Source: an uncultured Flavobacteriales bacterium (GTDB lineage: Bacteria; Bacteroidota; Bacteroidia; Flavobacteriales; BACL11). Taken from it: DNA of 58,048 nucleotides. The position numbers and the translations under genes were made by a program. The stretch covers positions 1 through 58,048 of the forward strand of contig CAJIYG010000008.1 in the NCBI GenBank assembly GCA_905181585.1, in the 5' to 3' direction. The notes under the pieces were generated by a model, which was not told the origin of the DNA, made no database searches, and saw only the letters and a list, made by a program, of their open reading frames with translations. Positions 9,176 through 18,865 of the stretch are shown here, piece after piece (the first letter of the stretch is position 1; each line of letters begins with the position of its first letter).

Positions 9176-10222
9176 ATGATAAATACAAAATTATTAGCAG
9201 AGTTATGCGAGGTTGCTGGAGCGCCTGGACATGAAAACAGAGTTAGAGAAGTTGTTTTAAGAGAGATTAAATCTATTGTTGACGATATTAATATCGACAA
9301 TATGGGCAATATAATTGCTTTAAAAAAAGGAATTAATGACAAGAAAGTAATGATAGCTGCGCACATGGACGAAATAGGCTTTATTGTTACTCATATTGAT
9401 GATAAGGGATTTGTTTACTTTCATACTTTAGGGGGTTTTGACCCAAAGACATTAACTGCTCAAAGAGTTATAATACACGGTAAAGAAGATGTTATAGGTG
9501 TTATGGGAAGTAAGCCTATTCATTTAATGAATGCTGCAGACAGATTAAAAGTACCTACTATAAAAGATTTCTTCATTGACACGGGCCTTAGTAAAAGTCA
9601 GCTTGAAAAAATTATAGAAGTTGGAAGCACAATCACAAGGGAGAGAAAATTAATTGAAATGGGAGATTGCATTAATTGTAAATCGCTTGACAATCGAGTT
9701 TCTGTTTTTATTTTAATAGAAATGTTAAAAGAGATGAAAGAAAAGCCTCCATATGATACATATGCTGTTTTTACAGTTCAAGAAGAAATAGGAATAAGAG
9801 GAGCAAACGTATCTTCAATGCTCATAAACCCTGACTTTGGCTTTGGACTTGATACAACTATAGCCTGGGATACTCCTGGCTCAACAAAGCAAGAGCAGGT
9901 TTCTGCTTTAGGAGAAGGAGCGTGTATTAAGATAATGGACTCTTCAACAGTTTGTGATTATAGAATGGTTTCATACATGAAAGAAATATCAAAAAAACAT
10001 AAAATAAAGACACAATTAGAAATTTTACCTGCAGGAGGAACAGACACCTCAGGTGTTCAAAGAATGAATCCGGGAGGCGCAATTTCTGGAGCAGTTTCAA
10101 TTCCCACAAGGCATATTCATCAAGTAATAGAAATGGTTCACAAAGAAGATGTAAGAGGCTCTATTGATTTGTTAAAAGCTTGTGTAGAGAATTTAGACTC
10201 CTACAATTGGAAATTTGTTTAA
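9176..10222 (+). CDS. M42-family metallo-aminopeptidase
   Basis: Cytoplasmic di-zinc peptidase of the tetrahedral aminopeptidase (TET)/endo-glucanase-M type, 348 residues. The metal ligands and catalytic acids are visible: AAHMDEIGF (His, Asp), KSLDNRVSV (bridging Asp), VQEEIGIRGA (Glu pair), GLDTT and the C-terminal TRHIHQ His. It follows pyk by 3 bp and is probably co-transcribed. Peptidase is the more likely role; glucanase annotations of relatives are historical. Confidence 0.9.
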   Translation: MINTKLLAELCEVAGAPGHENRVREVVLREIKSIVDDINIDNMGNIIALKKGINDKKVMIAAHMDEIGFIVTHIDDKGFVYFHTLGGFDPKTLTAQRVIIHGKEDVIGVMGSKPIHLMNAADRLKVPTIKDFFIDTGLSKSQLEKIIEVGSTITRERKLIEMGDCINCKSLDNRVSVFILIEMLKEMKEKPPYDTYAVFTVQEEIGIRGANVSSMLINPDFGFGLDTTIAWDTPGSTKQEQVSALGEGACIKIMDSSTVCDYRMVSYMKEISKKHKIKTQLEILPAGGTDTSGVQRMNPGGAISGAVSIPTRHIHQVIEMVHKEDVRGSIDLLKACVENLDSYNWKFV

Positions 10223-10231
10223 AAAAGAGTT

Positions 10232-11245
10232 TTAAATAGAATTTGAAAACTGTTTAAGAAATCTGATGTCATTTTCATAAAACAGCCTTAAGTCATCAAC
10301 TTGGTATTTAAGCATGGCTATTCTTTCAATTCCCATTCCAAAAGCAAAGCCTGTGTATTTTTTAGAGTCAATCCCACAATTATCTAAGACATTTGGATCA
10401 ACCATTCCACACCCTAAAATCTCTAAATATCCGGTATATTTACATACGTTACATCCTTTTGAAGAGCAAATATTGCAACTTACATCAACTTCTGCAGATG
10501 GCTCTGTAAAAGGAAAATAAGAAGGTCTAAGTCTAATTTTTGTTTTTTCTCCAAAGATTTCTTTTGCAAAATATAATAGAGTTTGTTTTAAATCTGCAAA
10601 GCTTACACTTTTGTCTATATAAAGCCCCTCTACTTGATGAAAAATGCAATGAGCTCTAGAAGAAATAGCTTCATTTCTGTAAACTCTTCCGGGAGAAATA
10701 GTTCTTATAGGAGGCTGATTTTGTTCCATATGCCTGATCTGTACTGGCGAGGTATGGGTTCTGAGAAGTGTGTCGGGATTTGTTTGTATAAAAAAGGTGT
10801 CTTGCATATCTCTCGCAGGATGCTCCTCTGGTAAGTTTAGCGCAGAGAAGTTGTGCCAGTCATCTTCTATTTCTGGACCTTCTGAAATACTAAAGCCTAT
10901 TTTATTAAAGATTTCAACAATTTCATTTTTAACAATTGATAGAGGATGTCTACTACCAAGGTTATTTAAAGAAATTGGTTTTGTAAAATCATCAGCTAAA
11001 TCTTTTTTATCAGAGCCAAAATTATAAGCGTTATTTGTTATTAAGTTTAATTGTTCTTTTAAATTATTAAGAGCTTGACCTGCAATTTTTTTTTCTTCAT
11101 TCGGAATTTTTTTAAATTCAGTAAAAAGCTTATTAAGTTCCCCCGATTTAGAAAGATATTTTATTCTAAAAACCTCCAATTCTTGTTTAGATTTAGGGTC
11201 AAAAACCTTAATCTCATTTAGTATGGTTGATATTTTTTTTAACAC
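10232..11245 (-). CDS. pheS: Phenylalanyl-tRNA synthetase alpha subunit
   Basis: Catalytic subunit of the alpha2-beta2 enzyme that charges tRNA-Phe. The 337-residue protein has an N-terminal coiled-coil tRNA-binding region (residues 1-90), then class II motifs: HPL..V near motif 1, [12 protein letters not shown] with [17 protein letters not shown] (motif 2), and [16 protein letters not shown] (motif 3). It starts with GTG at 11245; upstream ATGs run into stops. pheT is not in the window, so the two subunits are unlinked here. Confidence 0.95.
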   Translation of the reverse strand: MLKKISTILNEIKVFDPKSKQELEVFRIKYLSKSGELNKLFTEFKKIPNEEKKIAGQALNNLKEQLNLITNNAYNFGSDKKDLADDFTKPISLNNLGSRHPLSIVKNEIVEIFNKIGFSISEGPEIEDDWHNFSALNLPEEHPARDMQDTFFIQTNPDTLLRTHTSPVQIRHMEQNQPPIRTISPGRVYRNEAISSRAHCIFHQVEGLYIDKSVSFADLKQTLLYFAKEIFGEKTKIRLRPSYFPFTEPSAEVDVSCNICSSKGCNVCKYTGYLEILGCGMVDPNVLDNCGIDSKKYTGFAFGMGIERIAMLKYQVDDLRLFYENDIRFLKQFSNSI

Positions 11246-11261
11246 GTTAAAATTTTCTGTG

Positions 11262-11269
11262 TATATTTG
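11262..11269 (+). promoter_or_regulatory. Probable -7 promoter element for the lipoprotein-CvpA pair
   Basis: TATATTTG matches TAnnTTTG and lies 30 nt before the ATG at 11300, in the divergent gap with pheS. Confidence 0.45.
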
Positions 11270-11299
11270 TTATCATAAGAATACAAATTAACAATAATT

Positions 11300-11686
11300 A
11301 TGCGAAATATAAATTTTAAATCAGCTTTTATAAGTTTTACAACGGCTTTTGTTATTGCTTTTTTTATGACTACTTTTTCTTCCTGTGAAAAAGAGAGTCC
11401 TACATTGTGCACAATCACAGTTAATGACTCTAGCGGACAACCAGTCGAAGGAGCTAAAGTAATTCTATCAAAGGAAGGAGAAATAAGTCCTCAGGGCTCT
11501 TTTTCAAGTGTTTTTCAGAAAAAACAAACAGGAGCTAACGGTCAAGCAGATTTTGAATTTCAGTACGAAGCAATACTTGATGTTATTGTTGAAAAAATAG
11601 AAGGAAATGATCCCCCACAAACGGGGCAGAGCGTTGTAAGACTTCTAAAAAACAAAATAGTTTTTAAAACAGTAGTTATTAATTAA
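11300..11686 (+). CDS. Lipoprotein with Ig-like/carboxypeptidase-regulatory-like domain
   Basis: A 128-residue exported lipoprotein. The signal peptide ends in FSSC with lipidated Cys29. The mature part, about 95 residues, reads as one beta-sandwich domain: VNDSSGQPVEGAKVIL, then a TGANGQADFEF turn, the pattern of carboxypeptidase-regulatory-like or bacterial Ig-like folds. Such small lipoproteins occur widely in Bacteroidota at the outer membrane. It is 11 bp before cvpA. No specific function can be named. Confidence 0.7.
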   Translation: MRNINFKSAFISFTTAFVIAFFMTTFSSCEKESPTLCTITVNDSSGQPVEGAKVILSKEGEISPQGSFSSVFQKKQTGANGQADFEFQYEAILDVIVEKIEGNDPPQTGQSVVRLLKNKIVFKTVVIN

Positions 11687-11697
11687 TCTGTTTAAAA

Positions 11698-12342
11698 ATG
11701 AATTATCTTGATATAGCTCTTGTTATTCCAATGGTCTATGGAGTAATAAGAGGTTTTTCAAAAGGTATTGTTAATGAAATAACTTCTTTAGCCGCTATTA
11801 TAGTTGGTGTTTATTTGGCTTTAAATTTTTCAGTATATTTTGAAGAATTTTTTACCGATATAATATCTAAAATCTCTTCTGACTTTGCTAAAAACGAAAA
11901 GAAAGCTTTTATTCCAATCATTTCATTTGCTCTAATATTTCTGTTTTCAATTATTTCAGTTAAAGCAATTGGATCTATAATTGACAAAATAACCAACGTT
12001 CTTGCTCTTGGAATAATCAGCAAAATTATTGGCGCTTTATTTGGTTTCTTTAAATTATGTGTAATTCTTAGTTGTGTAATTTATTTTGAAAAGACGATTA
12101 ATATTATTCCTAAAAAAATGATTAAAAACTCAGTAGTTTATTCTCCAATTGAATCGGTTGTTGATAAGTTAGCACCAAGCATTAAAAAGCATGAAGGTGT
12201 AATAAAAGAGCTTGAAAAGAAAGCTAATAAAGCAAAAAAAGAAATTGAAAAAAAGGCTAATTCCGTTAAAAAGAATACCAAAAAAGAAGTCCCTACAAAA
12301 GAGGTGAATAAAATAAAAAATAAAATTGAAGAAGAATTATAG
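11698..12342 (+). CDS. CvpA family membrane protein
   Basis: A 214-residue inner-membrane protein with four hydrophobic segments (about residues 3-45, 78-100, 105-130) and the CvpA opening MNYLDIALVIPMVYGVIRGFSKGIV. The last 60 residues are a lysine/glutamate-rich helix (KKANKAKKEIEKKANSVKK), a likely cytoplasmic coiled coil. Relatives are linked to colicin V export and envelope homeostasis, but the molecular role is unsettled. Its 3' end overlaps the convergent pgk gene by 6 bp. Confidence 0.82.
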   Translation: MNYLDIALVIPMVYGVIRGFSKGIVNEITSLAAIIVGVYLALNFSVYFEEFFTDIISKISSDFAKNEKKAFIPIISFALIFLFSIISVKAIGSIIDKITNVLALGIISKIIGALFGFFKLCVILSCVIYFEKTINIIPKKMIKNSVVYSPIESVVDKLAPSIKKHEGVIKELEKKANKAKKEIEKKANSVKKNTKKEVPTKEVNKIKNKIEEEL

Positions 12343-13521
12343 CATTGCCTCAATTGCTGGAAGTTTTTTCCCTTCTAAATATTCAATCATAGCCCCACCT
12401 CCTGTTGAAATATAGCTTACATTATTTTCCAAATTAAACTTTTTAATAGCAGAAACAGAATCACCTCCCCCAACTAAAGAATACGCACCATTAGAAGTTG
12501 CTTTTGACACTGATAAAGCAATTTGTTCAGTTCCTTTAGAGAATAAATCCATCTCAAAAACACCCATAGGACCATTCCAAATGATTGTTTTAGAGTTTTG
12601 AATTACATTTTTAAATAACTGTATTGATTTTGGACCAATATCAAGTCCCATATAATTTGGTGAAATTTTTTCTATATCAGAAGTTTGAATTGCACCATCT
12701 TCTCCAAATTTTGAAGAATTTACAGAATCTGTTGGTAGAATTATATTCACACCTCTATCTTTTGCTTTTTGGATAATTCGATCTGCAAGTTCTAATTTAT
12801 CTTTTTCATATATTGAGTTTCCAATTGCGCCGCCTCTTGCTTTTACAAAAGTGTAAGCCATTCCTCCCCCGATAATTAAATTATCAACTTTTTCAATTAA
12901 AGAGAGAACTATCTCAATCTTACCGCTGATTTTAGCCCCGCCAATTATAGCGGTAAATGGTTTGGTTGGATTTTTTATGGCTTTATCAAGATTAAAGATT
13001 TCATTTTGCATCAACAGTCCAAAGAATTTAGTTTTAAAAAATTGTGTAATAACTGAGTTAGAGGCATGTTGCCTATGAGCTGTTCCAAAGGCATCGTTTA
13101 TATAGACATCTGCAAGATTTGCAAGTTTTTTTGCAAATGAAATGTCTCCTATTTCTTCTTCATTGTAAAATCTTAAATTTTCTAAGACAATAACACTTCC
13201 TGCATTTTGCTTATTTATAAAGCTCTGAACTTTAGAGCCTATACAGTCATCTAAAAAAGCGACAGGCTGAAGTAATAGTTTTTCTAAATCTTTTTGAATA
13301 TTAGACAAGGAGTGCTTTGAGGTTTTTTTTCCTTTTGGCCTGCCAAGATGAGAAATTAGTATTGCAATTCCACCAGTAGAGATAACTTTTTTTATTGTAG
13401 GAATTGCAGCAATAATTCTTGAATTATCAGTTACTTTATTGTCCTCTGTAAGAGGAACATTAAAGTCAACTCGAATAAGAGTTCTTTTATTTTTAAAATC
13501 AAAATTAGCGATATTATTCAT
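12337..13521 (-). CDS. pgk: Phosphoglycerate kinase
   Basis: Interconverts 1,3-bisphosphoglycerate and 3-phosphoglycerate with ADP/ATP. The 394-residue protein shows the signature TLIRVDFNVPL near the start, SHLGRPKG, ENLRFYNEE, NDAFGTAHRQHAS and the C-terminal GGGDSVSAI phosphate loop. Normal length. The promoter -7 box ends 4 nt before the ATG, so the mRNA may be leaderless. Confidence 0.96.
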   Translation of the reverse strand: MNNIANFDFKNKRTLIRVDFNVPLTEDNKVTDNSRIIAAIPTIKKVISTGGIAILISHLGRPKGKKTSKHSLSNIQKDLEKLLLQPVAFLDDCIGSKVQSFINKQNAGSVIVLENLRFYNEEEIGDISFAKKLANLADVYINDAFGTAHRQHASNSVITQFFKTKFFGLLMQNEIFNLDKAIKNPTKPFTAIIGGAKISGKIEIVLSLIEKVDNLIIGGGMAYTFVKARGGAIGNSIYEKDKLELADRIIQKAKDRGVNIILPTDSVNSSKFGEDGAIQTSDIEKISPNYMGLDIGPKSIQLFKNVIQNSKTIIWNGPMGVFEMDLFSKGTEQIALSVSKATSNGAYSLVGGGDSVSAIKKFNLENNVSYISTGGGAMIEYLEGKKLPAIEAML

Positions 13522-13525
13522 TGTA

Positions 13526-13533
13526 CAAAAATA
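13526..13533 (-). promoter_or_regulatory. Promoter -7 element abutting the pgk start (possible leaderless mRNA)
   Basis: TATTTTTG on the minus strand, followed by 4 nt (TACA) and the pgk ATG. With the Bacteroidota promoter geometry, transcription would begin at or next to the A of ATG. Confidence 0.5.
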
Positions 13534-13564
13534 AAATAAAAGCTTAAGATCAGCTCATTTTAAT

Positions 13565-13572
13565 TAAATTTG
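13565..13572 (+). promoter_or_regulatory. Probable -7 promoter element for the holB-gldH operon
   Basis: TAAATTTG matches TAnnTTTG, 17 nt before the holB ATG, divergent from the pgk promoter. Confidence 0.45.
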
Positions 13573-13589
13573 ACATAATATATTATCAA

Positions 13590-14738
13590 ATGCGCTTTAA
13601 TGAAATTTTTGCTCTAGAAGATGTTAAAAAAGAGCTCTTAAATGGTATCTCTAGAAACAGGATTGCTCATTCTCAAGTTTTTACAGGACCAAAAGGAAGC
13701 CCGAAAATTGCATTAGCATTAGCATATGCCCAATATATTAATTGCTTTAATAAAACAAAAACAGATTCATGTAACACTTGCAACTCATGTGTTAAATATT
13801 CAAAGCTTTCTCATCCCGATCTTCATATAATATTTCCCGTTATTAAAACATCAAAATGCACACGTTCTGTTGATTATTTGCCTGAGTGGCGTAATTTTTT
13901 TACTTCAAACATCTATTCTTCATTAGATGAATGGAGTAATTTTATGGGTGATAAAAATCCATTTATTTATACTCATGAGTTCACATCTACTAAAGAGTGT
14001 GTCGATAGCTCAAGACTAACTCTTTATAATAAGCTAGCTCTTAAAAATTTTGAGTCTAAATATAGAGTAGTTATAATTTGGGGTCCTGAAAAGATGTTAA
14101 AGATTGCAAGTAATAAATTATTAAAGTTTTTAGAGGAACCGCCTGAGGGTACAATTTTTTTGTTAGTATCCGATGAAATTAACAACCTACTTCCTACAAT
14201 AAACTCTCGACTTCAAAAGACATTTGTTCCTAAATATACAGAGTCAGAACTAATAGAGTTTTACACGCAGAAATTTGGGCCAGATGTTCATGGGTTTTCA
14301 AAGAAAGCTGATGGCGATATTAGTTATTTGTTGTCTCTACAGGGATCTACACAAGAAATAGAACTTTTAAGAGATTTTACAAGCTGGATGAGGCTATGTT
14401 TTAAGCAGGATTTTCTGAAGCTTACTAATTGGGTTGTTTCTATTTCTAAGAGAAATGTAATTTACCAAAAAAAACTTTTAAATTTTGCTATTAGTATTAT
14501 AAGAAATTCTTTGATTAATAACTTTGTAGACAATAAGATGCTTTTAACAAGTACTGATGAAAAGGAATTTGTATTAAAATTCTCTAAATTTGTAAACGAA
14601 GAAAATAGTATTCTATTGATTTTAGAATTTGAAAATTCAATAGGATACTTAAGTAGAAATATAAATGCTAAAATTTTATTTTTTGAATTATCGCTACAAA
14701 TTTCAAAAATGTTAAGAATTAAATCCTCTAAAGATTAA
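13590..14738 (+). CDS. holB: DNA polymerase III delta' subunit
   Basis: Clamp-loader subunit that opens the sliding clamp at the replication fork. The 382-residue AAA+ protein has a zinc module (CNTCNSCVKYSKLSHPDLH, residues 62-80), LLKFLEEPPEGT in the position typical of delta', and the SRC-type motif INSRLQKT. The Walker A site reads GPKGSPKIALA and lacks the GKT/S signature, as expected of delta', which does not hydrolyse ATP. An insertion-like stretch around residues 85-140 is longer than in enterobacteria. Confidence 0.88.
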   Translation: MRFNEIFALEDVKKELLNGISRNRIAHSQVFTGPKGSPKIALALAYAQYINCFNKTKTDSCNTCNSCVKYSKLSHPDLHIIFPVIKTSKCTRSVDYLPEWRNFFTSNIYSSLDEWSNFMGDKNPFIYTHEFTSTKECVDSSRLTLYNKLALKNFESKYRVVIIWGPEKMLKIASNKLLKFLEEPPEGTIFLLVSDEINNLLPTINSRLQKTFVPKYTESELIEFYTQKFGPDVHGFSKKADGDISYLLSLQGSTQEIELLRDFTSWMRLCFKQDFLKLTNWVVSISKRNVIYQKKLLNFAISIIRNSLINNFVDNKMLLTSTDEKEFVLKFSKFVNEENSILLILEFENSIGYLSRNINAKILFFELSLQISKMLRIKSSKD

Positions 14739-14748
14739 AACAGCTATA

Positions 14749-15207
14749 ATGAGAGTAATTATTTTTTTTATTGTAATTCTAACTTGCTCTTGTAATAGCG
14801 GTAGCAACAAAATGCATTATCATTCCTTTGACAATAGAACATGGCATACAGACTCAGTTTTATCATTTGATTTCTTACTTAAAGATTCAACAGCTCTTCA
14901 TAGTGTTGAAATAGAAATTAGACATGATGTTGACTACAGTTACCAGAACTTATTGTTTTTTTTAACCCACGATAGTAAAATAGATACTATTGATTTAAAA
15001 ATTTGTGAAAAAAACGGAAAATGGAAAGGAAGGGGAATAGGTAGTGTCAGAACTGTATCTTATCTAATTAAAGAAGATGTTTTATTTCAAAAATCAACAC
15101 CTAAAATTAAGATTGAGCAGGCTATGAGGTATGGCAGCTTGAATAGAATTGAAGAGTTAAATTCAATGCTTTCTTTTGGAATATTAATTAAAGCTAGTCA
15201 TGAATAA
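14749..15207 (+). CDS. gldH: Gliding motility lipoprotein GldH
   Basis: A 152-residue lipoprotein (lipobox LTCSC, Cys15) of the GldH family, required with other Gld proteins for gliding and type IX secretion in relatives. The body contains the family patterns SFDFLLKDSTALHSVEIEIRH, YQNLLFFL, and GKWKGRGIG. It lies 10 bp after holB and overlaps the next gene by 8 bp. The organism may glide or use it only for secretion; the T9SS-type proteins at 34-39 kb fit with this. Confidence 0.85.
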   Translation: MRVIIFFIVILTCSCNSGSNKMHYHSFDNRTWHTDSVLSFDFLLKDSTALHSVEIEIRHDVDYSYQNLLFFLTHDSKIDTIDLKICEKNGKWKGRGIGSVRTVSYLIKEDVLFQKSTPKIKIEQAMRYGSLNRIEELNSMLSFGILIKASHE

Positions 15208-17511
15208 ATATAAAGACTCTAATATTGATGAAGGATTAGAACTTATCAAGAAAGATGATTTTAGAAAAATTAAAAAGAAACTTTTCTTACTCTGGCTACT
15301 AGTTTTAAGCCCTTTAATAATCATGATTTCGGTTTTATCATTAACTGCTTTTGGTTTTTTTGGCGAGCTTCCAACATTTGAGCAGCTTGAAAACCCTCAA
15401 AATAATTGGGCTACAGAAATAGTCTCGGAGGATAGTGTTATCTTGGGTAAATATTTTTATGAAAACAGAAGCCTAGTTAAAAGAAGTCAAATACCGGATC
15501 ACTTTGTTGATGCTTTGCTAGCAACAGAAGATATAAGGTTTAGAAAACATTCGGGCATTGACTTTAAGGCTCTGGCAAGAGCTGTTTTTGGAGCACTAAC
15601 TTTTAGCAAGCAGAGCGGGGGAGCAAGCACCATTACTCAACAACTTTCAAAAATGTTATTTACAAAACAACCAGCTTCAGGGTTAGGAAGAGTCAAACAA
15701 AAGCTAAAGGAATGGATTATTGCACTAAGGCTCGAAAGAAGATATACTAAAGATGAAATACTTACTATGTACTTAAATCGATTTGACTGGGTTAATAATG
15801 CGGTTGGAATAAAATCAGCATCTAAAGTGTATTTTAATAAAAATGTAGAAAATCTTTCTATAAATGAAGGCGCAATGTTTGTTGGAATGTTAAAAAACCC
15901 CTCTCTTTTTAATCCAAATAGAAGGCTTGAAAAAACTCAGCAAAGAAGAAATATTGTTTTGTCTCAGATGAAAAAATATAATTTTATAGATGATTCCACT
16001 TATAATTCATGTGTAAATCGGCCAATTATTTTAGACTTTAAGAAAGAAAGTCACACTCAAGGGCTTGCGCCATATTTTAGAGAGTTTCTAAGAGAAAAAA
16101 TGAAAGGATGGTGTAAGGTAAACTATAAGTCTGACGGAAGTAATTATAATTTATATACTGATGGATTAAAAATATACACAACAATTAATTCAAGATTACA
16201 GAGATTTGCTGAAGAAGCAACAACAACTCACATGTCTGAGCTTCAAGATGACTTTTACAAGCACTGGGATGGATATACTAATGCGCCATTTCCTGAAGAT
16301 TTTGAACAAGAACAAATAGACCCAATTATGTTACAAGCCATGAAGAGGTCTGAGAGATATAAAAAGCTTAAATCATCAGGTTTAAAATTGAAAAAATAGA
16401 AGAAATATTTGATAAAAAAGTTCCAATGTCATTGTTCTCATGGAAAGGAAGAATAGATACTATTTTATCTCCAAGAGATTCTTTACTGTACAGTAAGTAC
16501 TTTATTCATTCTGGGATGATGAGTATGGATCCAAGCACTGGTCATGTAAAGGCATATGTAGGGGGAATAAATTATGAAAACTTTCAGTATGACCACGTTA
16601 CACAAGGAAAAAGACAAGTGGGCTCTACATTTAAGCCTTTTCTATATTCTTTAGCAATTCAAGAGGGTTACTCTCCATGCTATGAAGTTCCGAATGTTCC
16701 TGTTGTATTTGATAAACACAAGTGGAGATTAGAAAAAGATTGGGCTCCAAAAAATTCAGGAGGAGAGGATCTTGAAGGTTTAACTTTAACACTAAAATAT
16801 GGTTTAGCAAATTCAATAAATACAATAACAGCTTTTATTATGAAGCAGTTTGGACCATATGCTGTAGTTGATCTAGCAAAAAAAATAGGAATTCAGAGTA
16901 AAATTTTGGCCGTCCCTTCTCTCTGTTTAGGAACGTTTGACTTATCAGTTTATGAAATGGTTGGGGCTTATTCAACATTTGCAAATAAAGGAGTTTGGGT
17001 TGAACCGATATTTATAACTAGAATTGAAGATAAAAATGGTGTTATTATAGAAGAGTTTTCACCAAAAACTGTAGAAGCTATGAGTGAAAAGACAGCAGAT
17101 GTTATGGTAAGGCTTTTGCAGGGAGTTGTTGACGGAGTTTATAGCCCTACAGCAAAGAAGAAAACAGGAACAGGAGTAAGATTAAGATACAAATATGGTT
17201 TCAAAAATGAAATAGGAGGGAAAACTGGAACAACTCAAAACCAATCGGATGGTTGGTTTATGGGAATAACCCCAAATCTAGTTACAGGAGTCTGGACTGG
17301 TTGCGAAGATAGAAGTATTCATTTTAGAGATATTCAGTTTGGACAAGGGGCAAACATGGCACTGCCTGTTTTTGCTGAATATATGCAAAGAGTTTATGCT
17401 GATACAGCTAATTCAAGGGTGTTTCCTGAAAAGTTTGATATTTCAAGAGCTATTGATTTAAAATTAGAGTGTGACGAAACCAATTCATTAATTCAAGAAG
17501 AAGAATTTTAA
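15200..17511 (+). pseudogene. Class A penicillin-binding protein (PBP1A type), one frameshift
   Basis: Bifunctional peptidoglycan synthase: one N-terminal membrane segment (about residues 28-55), glycosyltransferase domain with EDIRFRKHSGIDF and GGASTITQQLSKMLF, then a transpeptidase domain with QVGSTFKPFLY (Ser-x-x-Lys), a NSIN motif and GGKTGTTQNQSDGWF (KTG). Near 16386 one A is missing from AAAA: ggt tta aaa (a)tt gaa gives GLKIEKIEE and a continuous protein of about 770 residues. Both catalytic domains are otherwise intact, so this may be an assembly error. Overlaps gldH by 8 bp and is 2 bp from the CoA-transferase gene. Confidence 0.88.
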
Positions 17512-17513
17512 AT

Positions 17514-18209
17514 ATGATAAATAAAGAAGTAAAAACGATTAAAGAAGCTATTAAAGGGGTGGAGAGTGGAATGACATTTATGTTTGGAGGTTTTGGTTTG
17601 TGTGGAATAGCAGAAAATTCAATTTTAGAACTCTCTAAGCTTAATATAAATAATTTAACCTGTGTTTCAAACAATGCTGGCATCGATGATTTTGGTCTTG
17701 GATTACTTTTAAAAAGAAGACAGATAAAAAAAATGATTTCATCTTATGTTGGTGAAAATGAAGAGTTTGAAAGACAGATGTTAAGTGGAGAGCTTGAGGT
17801 TGAATTAATTCCTCAGGGCACTTTAGCAGAACGATGCAGGGCTGGAGGAGCGGGAATACCTGCTTTTTATACTCCTGCAGGACATGGGACAGAAGTCGCA
17901 ATAGGAAAGGAAGAAAGAATTTTTAATAATAAGCCTCATATTCTTGAGAACGCATTAGTTGCAGATTTTTCTTTTGTTAAAGCTTGGAAAGGAGATACTG
18001 CAGGAAATTTAATTTTTAAAGGAACCGCTAGAAATTTTAACCCATTAATGGCAATGGCTGGAAAAATTACTGTAGCTGAAGTTGAAGAGCTTGTTCCAAT
18101 TGGGGAACTTGACCCAAACCAAATTCATACGCCTGGAATTTTTGTTCAGAGAATTATAAAAGGTAATAATTTTGAAAAGAGAATTGAAAATCTAACAACA
18201 ATAAACTAA
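17514..18209 (+). CDS. 3-oxoacid CoA-transferase subunit A
   Basis: Alpha subunit of a succinyl-CoA:3-ketoacid or acetoacetate CoA-transferase, which activates acetoacetate with CoA from succinyl-CoA or acetyl-CoA. The 231-residue protein has the family signature [15 protein letters not shown] near residue 20 and [15 protein letters not shown]. It overlaps subunit B by one base and follows the PBP gene by 2 bp. The preferred acyl donor cannot be decided from sequence. Confidence 0.92.
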   Translation: MINKEVKTIKEAIKGVESGMTFMFGGFGLCGIAENSILELSKLNINNLTCVSNNAGIDDFGLGLLLKRRQIKKMISSYVGENEEFERQMLSGELEVELIPQGTLAERCRAGGAGIPAFYTPAGHGTEVAIGKEERIFNNKPHILENALVADFSFVKAWKGDTAGNLIFKGTARNFNPLMAMAGKITVAEVEELVPIGELDPNQIHTPGIFVQRIIKGNNFEKRIENLTTIN

Positions 18210-18865
18210 TGGCTTTAGATAAAAATGGAATTGCAAAAAGAATTGCTCAAGAATTACAAAACAATACTTATGTTAATTTAGGAATTGGCATCCCTACTCT
18301 TGTTGCAAACTATATTCCAAAAGATGTAAACGTTATTTTTCAATCTGAAAATGGTATTTTAGGAATGGGACCATTTCCTAAAAAAGGGCAAGAAGATCCT
18401 GATTTAATAAATGCTGGCAAGCAAACAATTACTTCGGAGTTAGGCGCTGTTATTTTTGACTCTGCAATTTCCTTTGCAATGATAAGGGGAGGGCATGTTC
18501 AGTTAACCGTGTTAGGAGCAATGGAAGTTTCTCAAAATGGCGACATTGCTAATTGGAAAATACCAGGAAAGATGGTAAAAGGCATGGGGGGGGCAATGGA
18601 TCTAGTTGCATCTTCAGAAAATATTATTGTGGCAATGACTCACACAAATAGAAAAGGTATGAGTAAGCTTTTAAAAAAATGCACTCTGCCAATTACTGGA
18701 ATTAATTGTGTAAAGAAAATAGTTACAGACTTAGCTGTTATAAATGTTACAAAAAAAGGGTTTGAATTATTGGAAAGAGCGCCAGGAGTAACTGTAGATG
18801 AGATAATTAACTCTACTGATGCTGAATTAATTATAAATGGTGAAATAGCAGAGATGAGTCTTTAA
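18209..18865 (+). CDS. 3-oxoacid CoA-transferase subunit B
   Basis: Beta subunit, 218 residues, carrying the catalytic glutamate in QSENGILGMGPFP, which forms the CoA thioester intermediate. GIGIPTLVANYIP at the start and GAMEVSQNGDIANWKIPGK in the middle fit the family. Starts at the last base of subunit A and its 3' end overlaps the convergent ABC gene by 4 bp. Confidence 0.92.
   Translation: MALDKNGIAKRIAQELQNNTYVNLGIGIPTLVANYIPKDVNVIFQSENGILGMGPFPKKGQEDPDLINAGKQTITSELGAVIFDSAISFAMIRGGHVQLTVLGAMEVSQNGDIANWKIPGKMVKGMGGAMDLVASSENIIVAMTHTNRKGMSKLLKKCTLPITGINCVKKIVTDLAVINVTKKGFELLERAPGVTVDEIINSTDAELIINGEIAEMSL

Noticed and set aside
12180..12340. Lys/Glu-rich 3' end of cvpA as a DNA repeat
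   Set aside because: The bases do not form exact tandem copies; it is a charged helix at the protein level.
13590..14738. Damaged Walker A in holB as evidence of a non-functional gene
   Set aside because: Delta' subunits normally lack a working nucleotide site; the zinc module and other motifs are intact.
16426..17511. Second half of the PBP1A gene as a separate transpeptidase gene
   Set aside because: Its Met is inside a conserved linker and adding one A restores the frame; no membrane anchor would exist.
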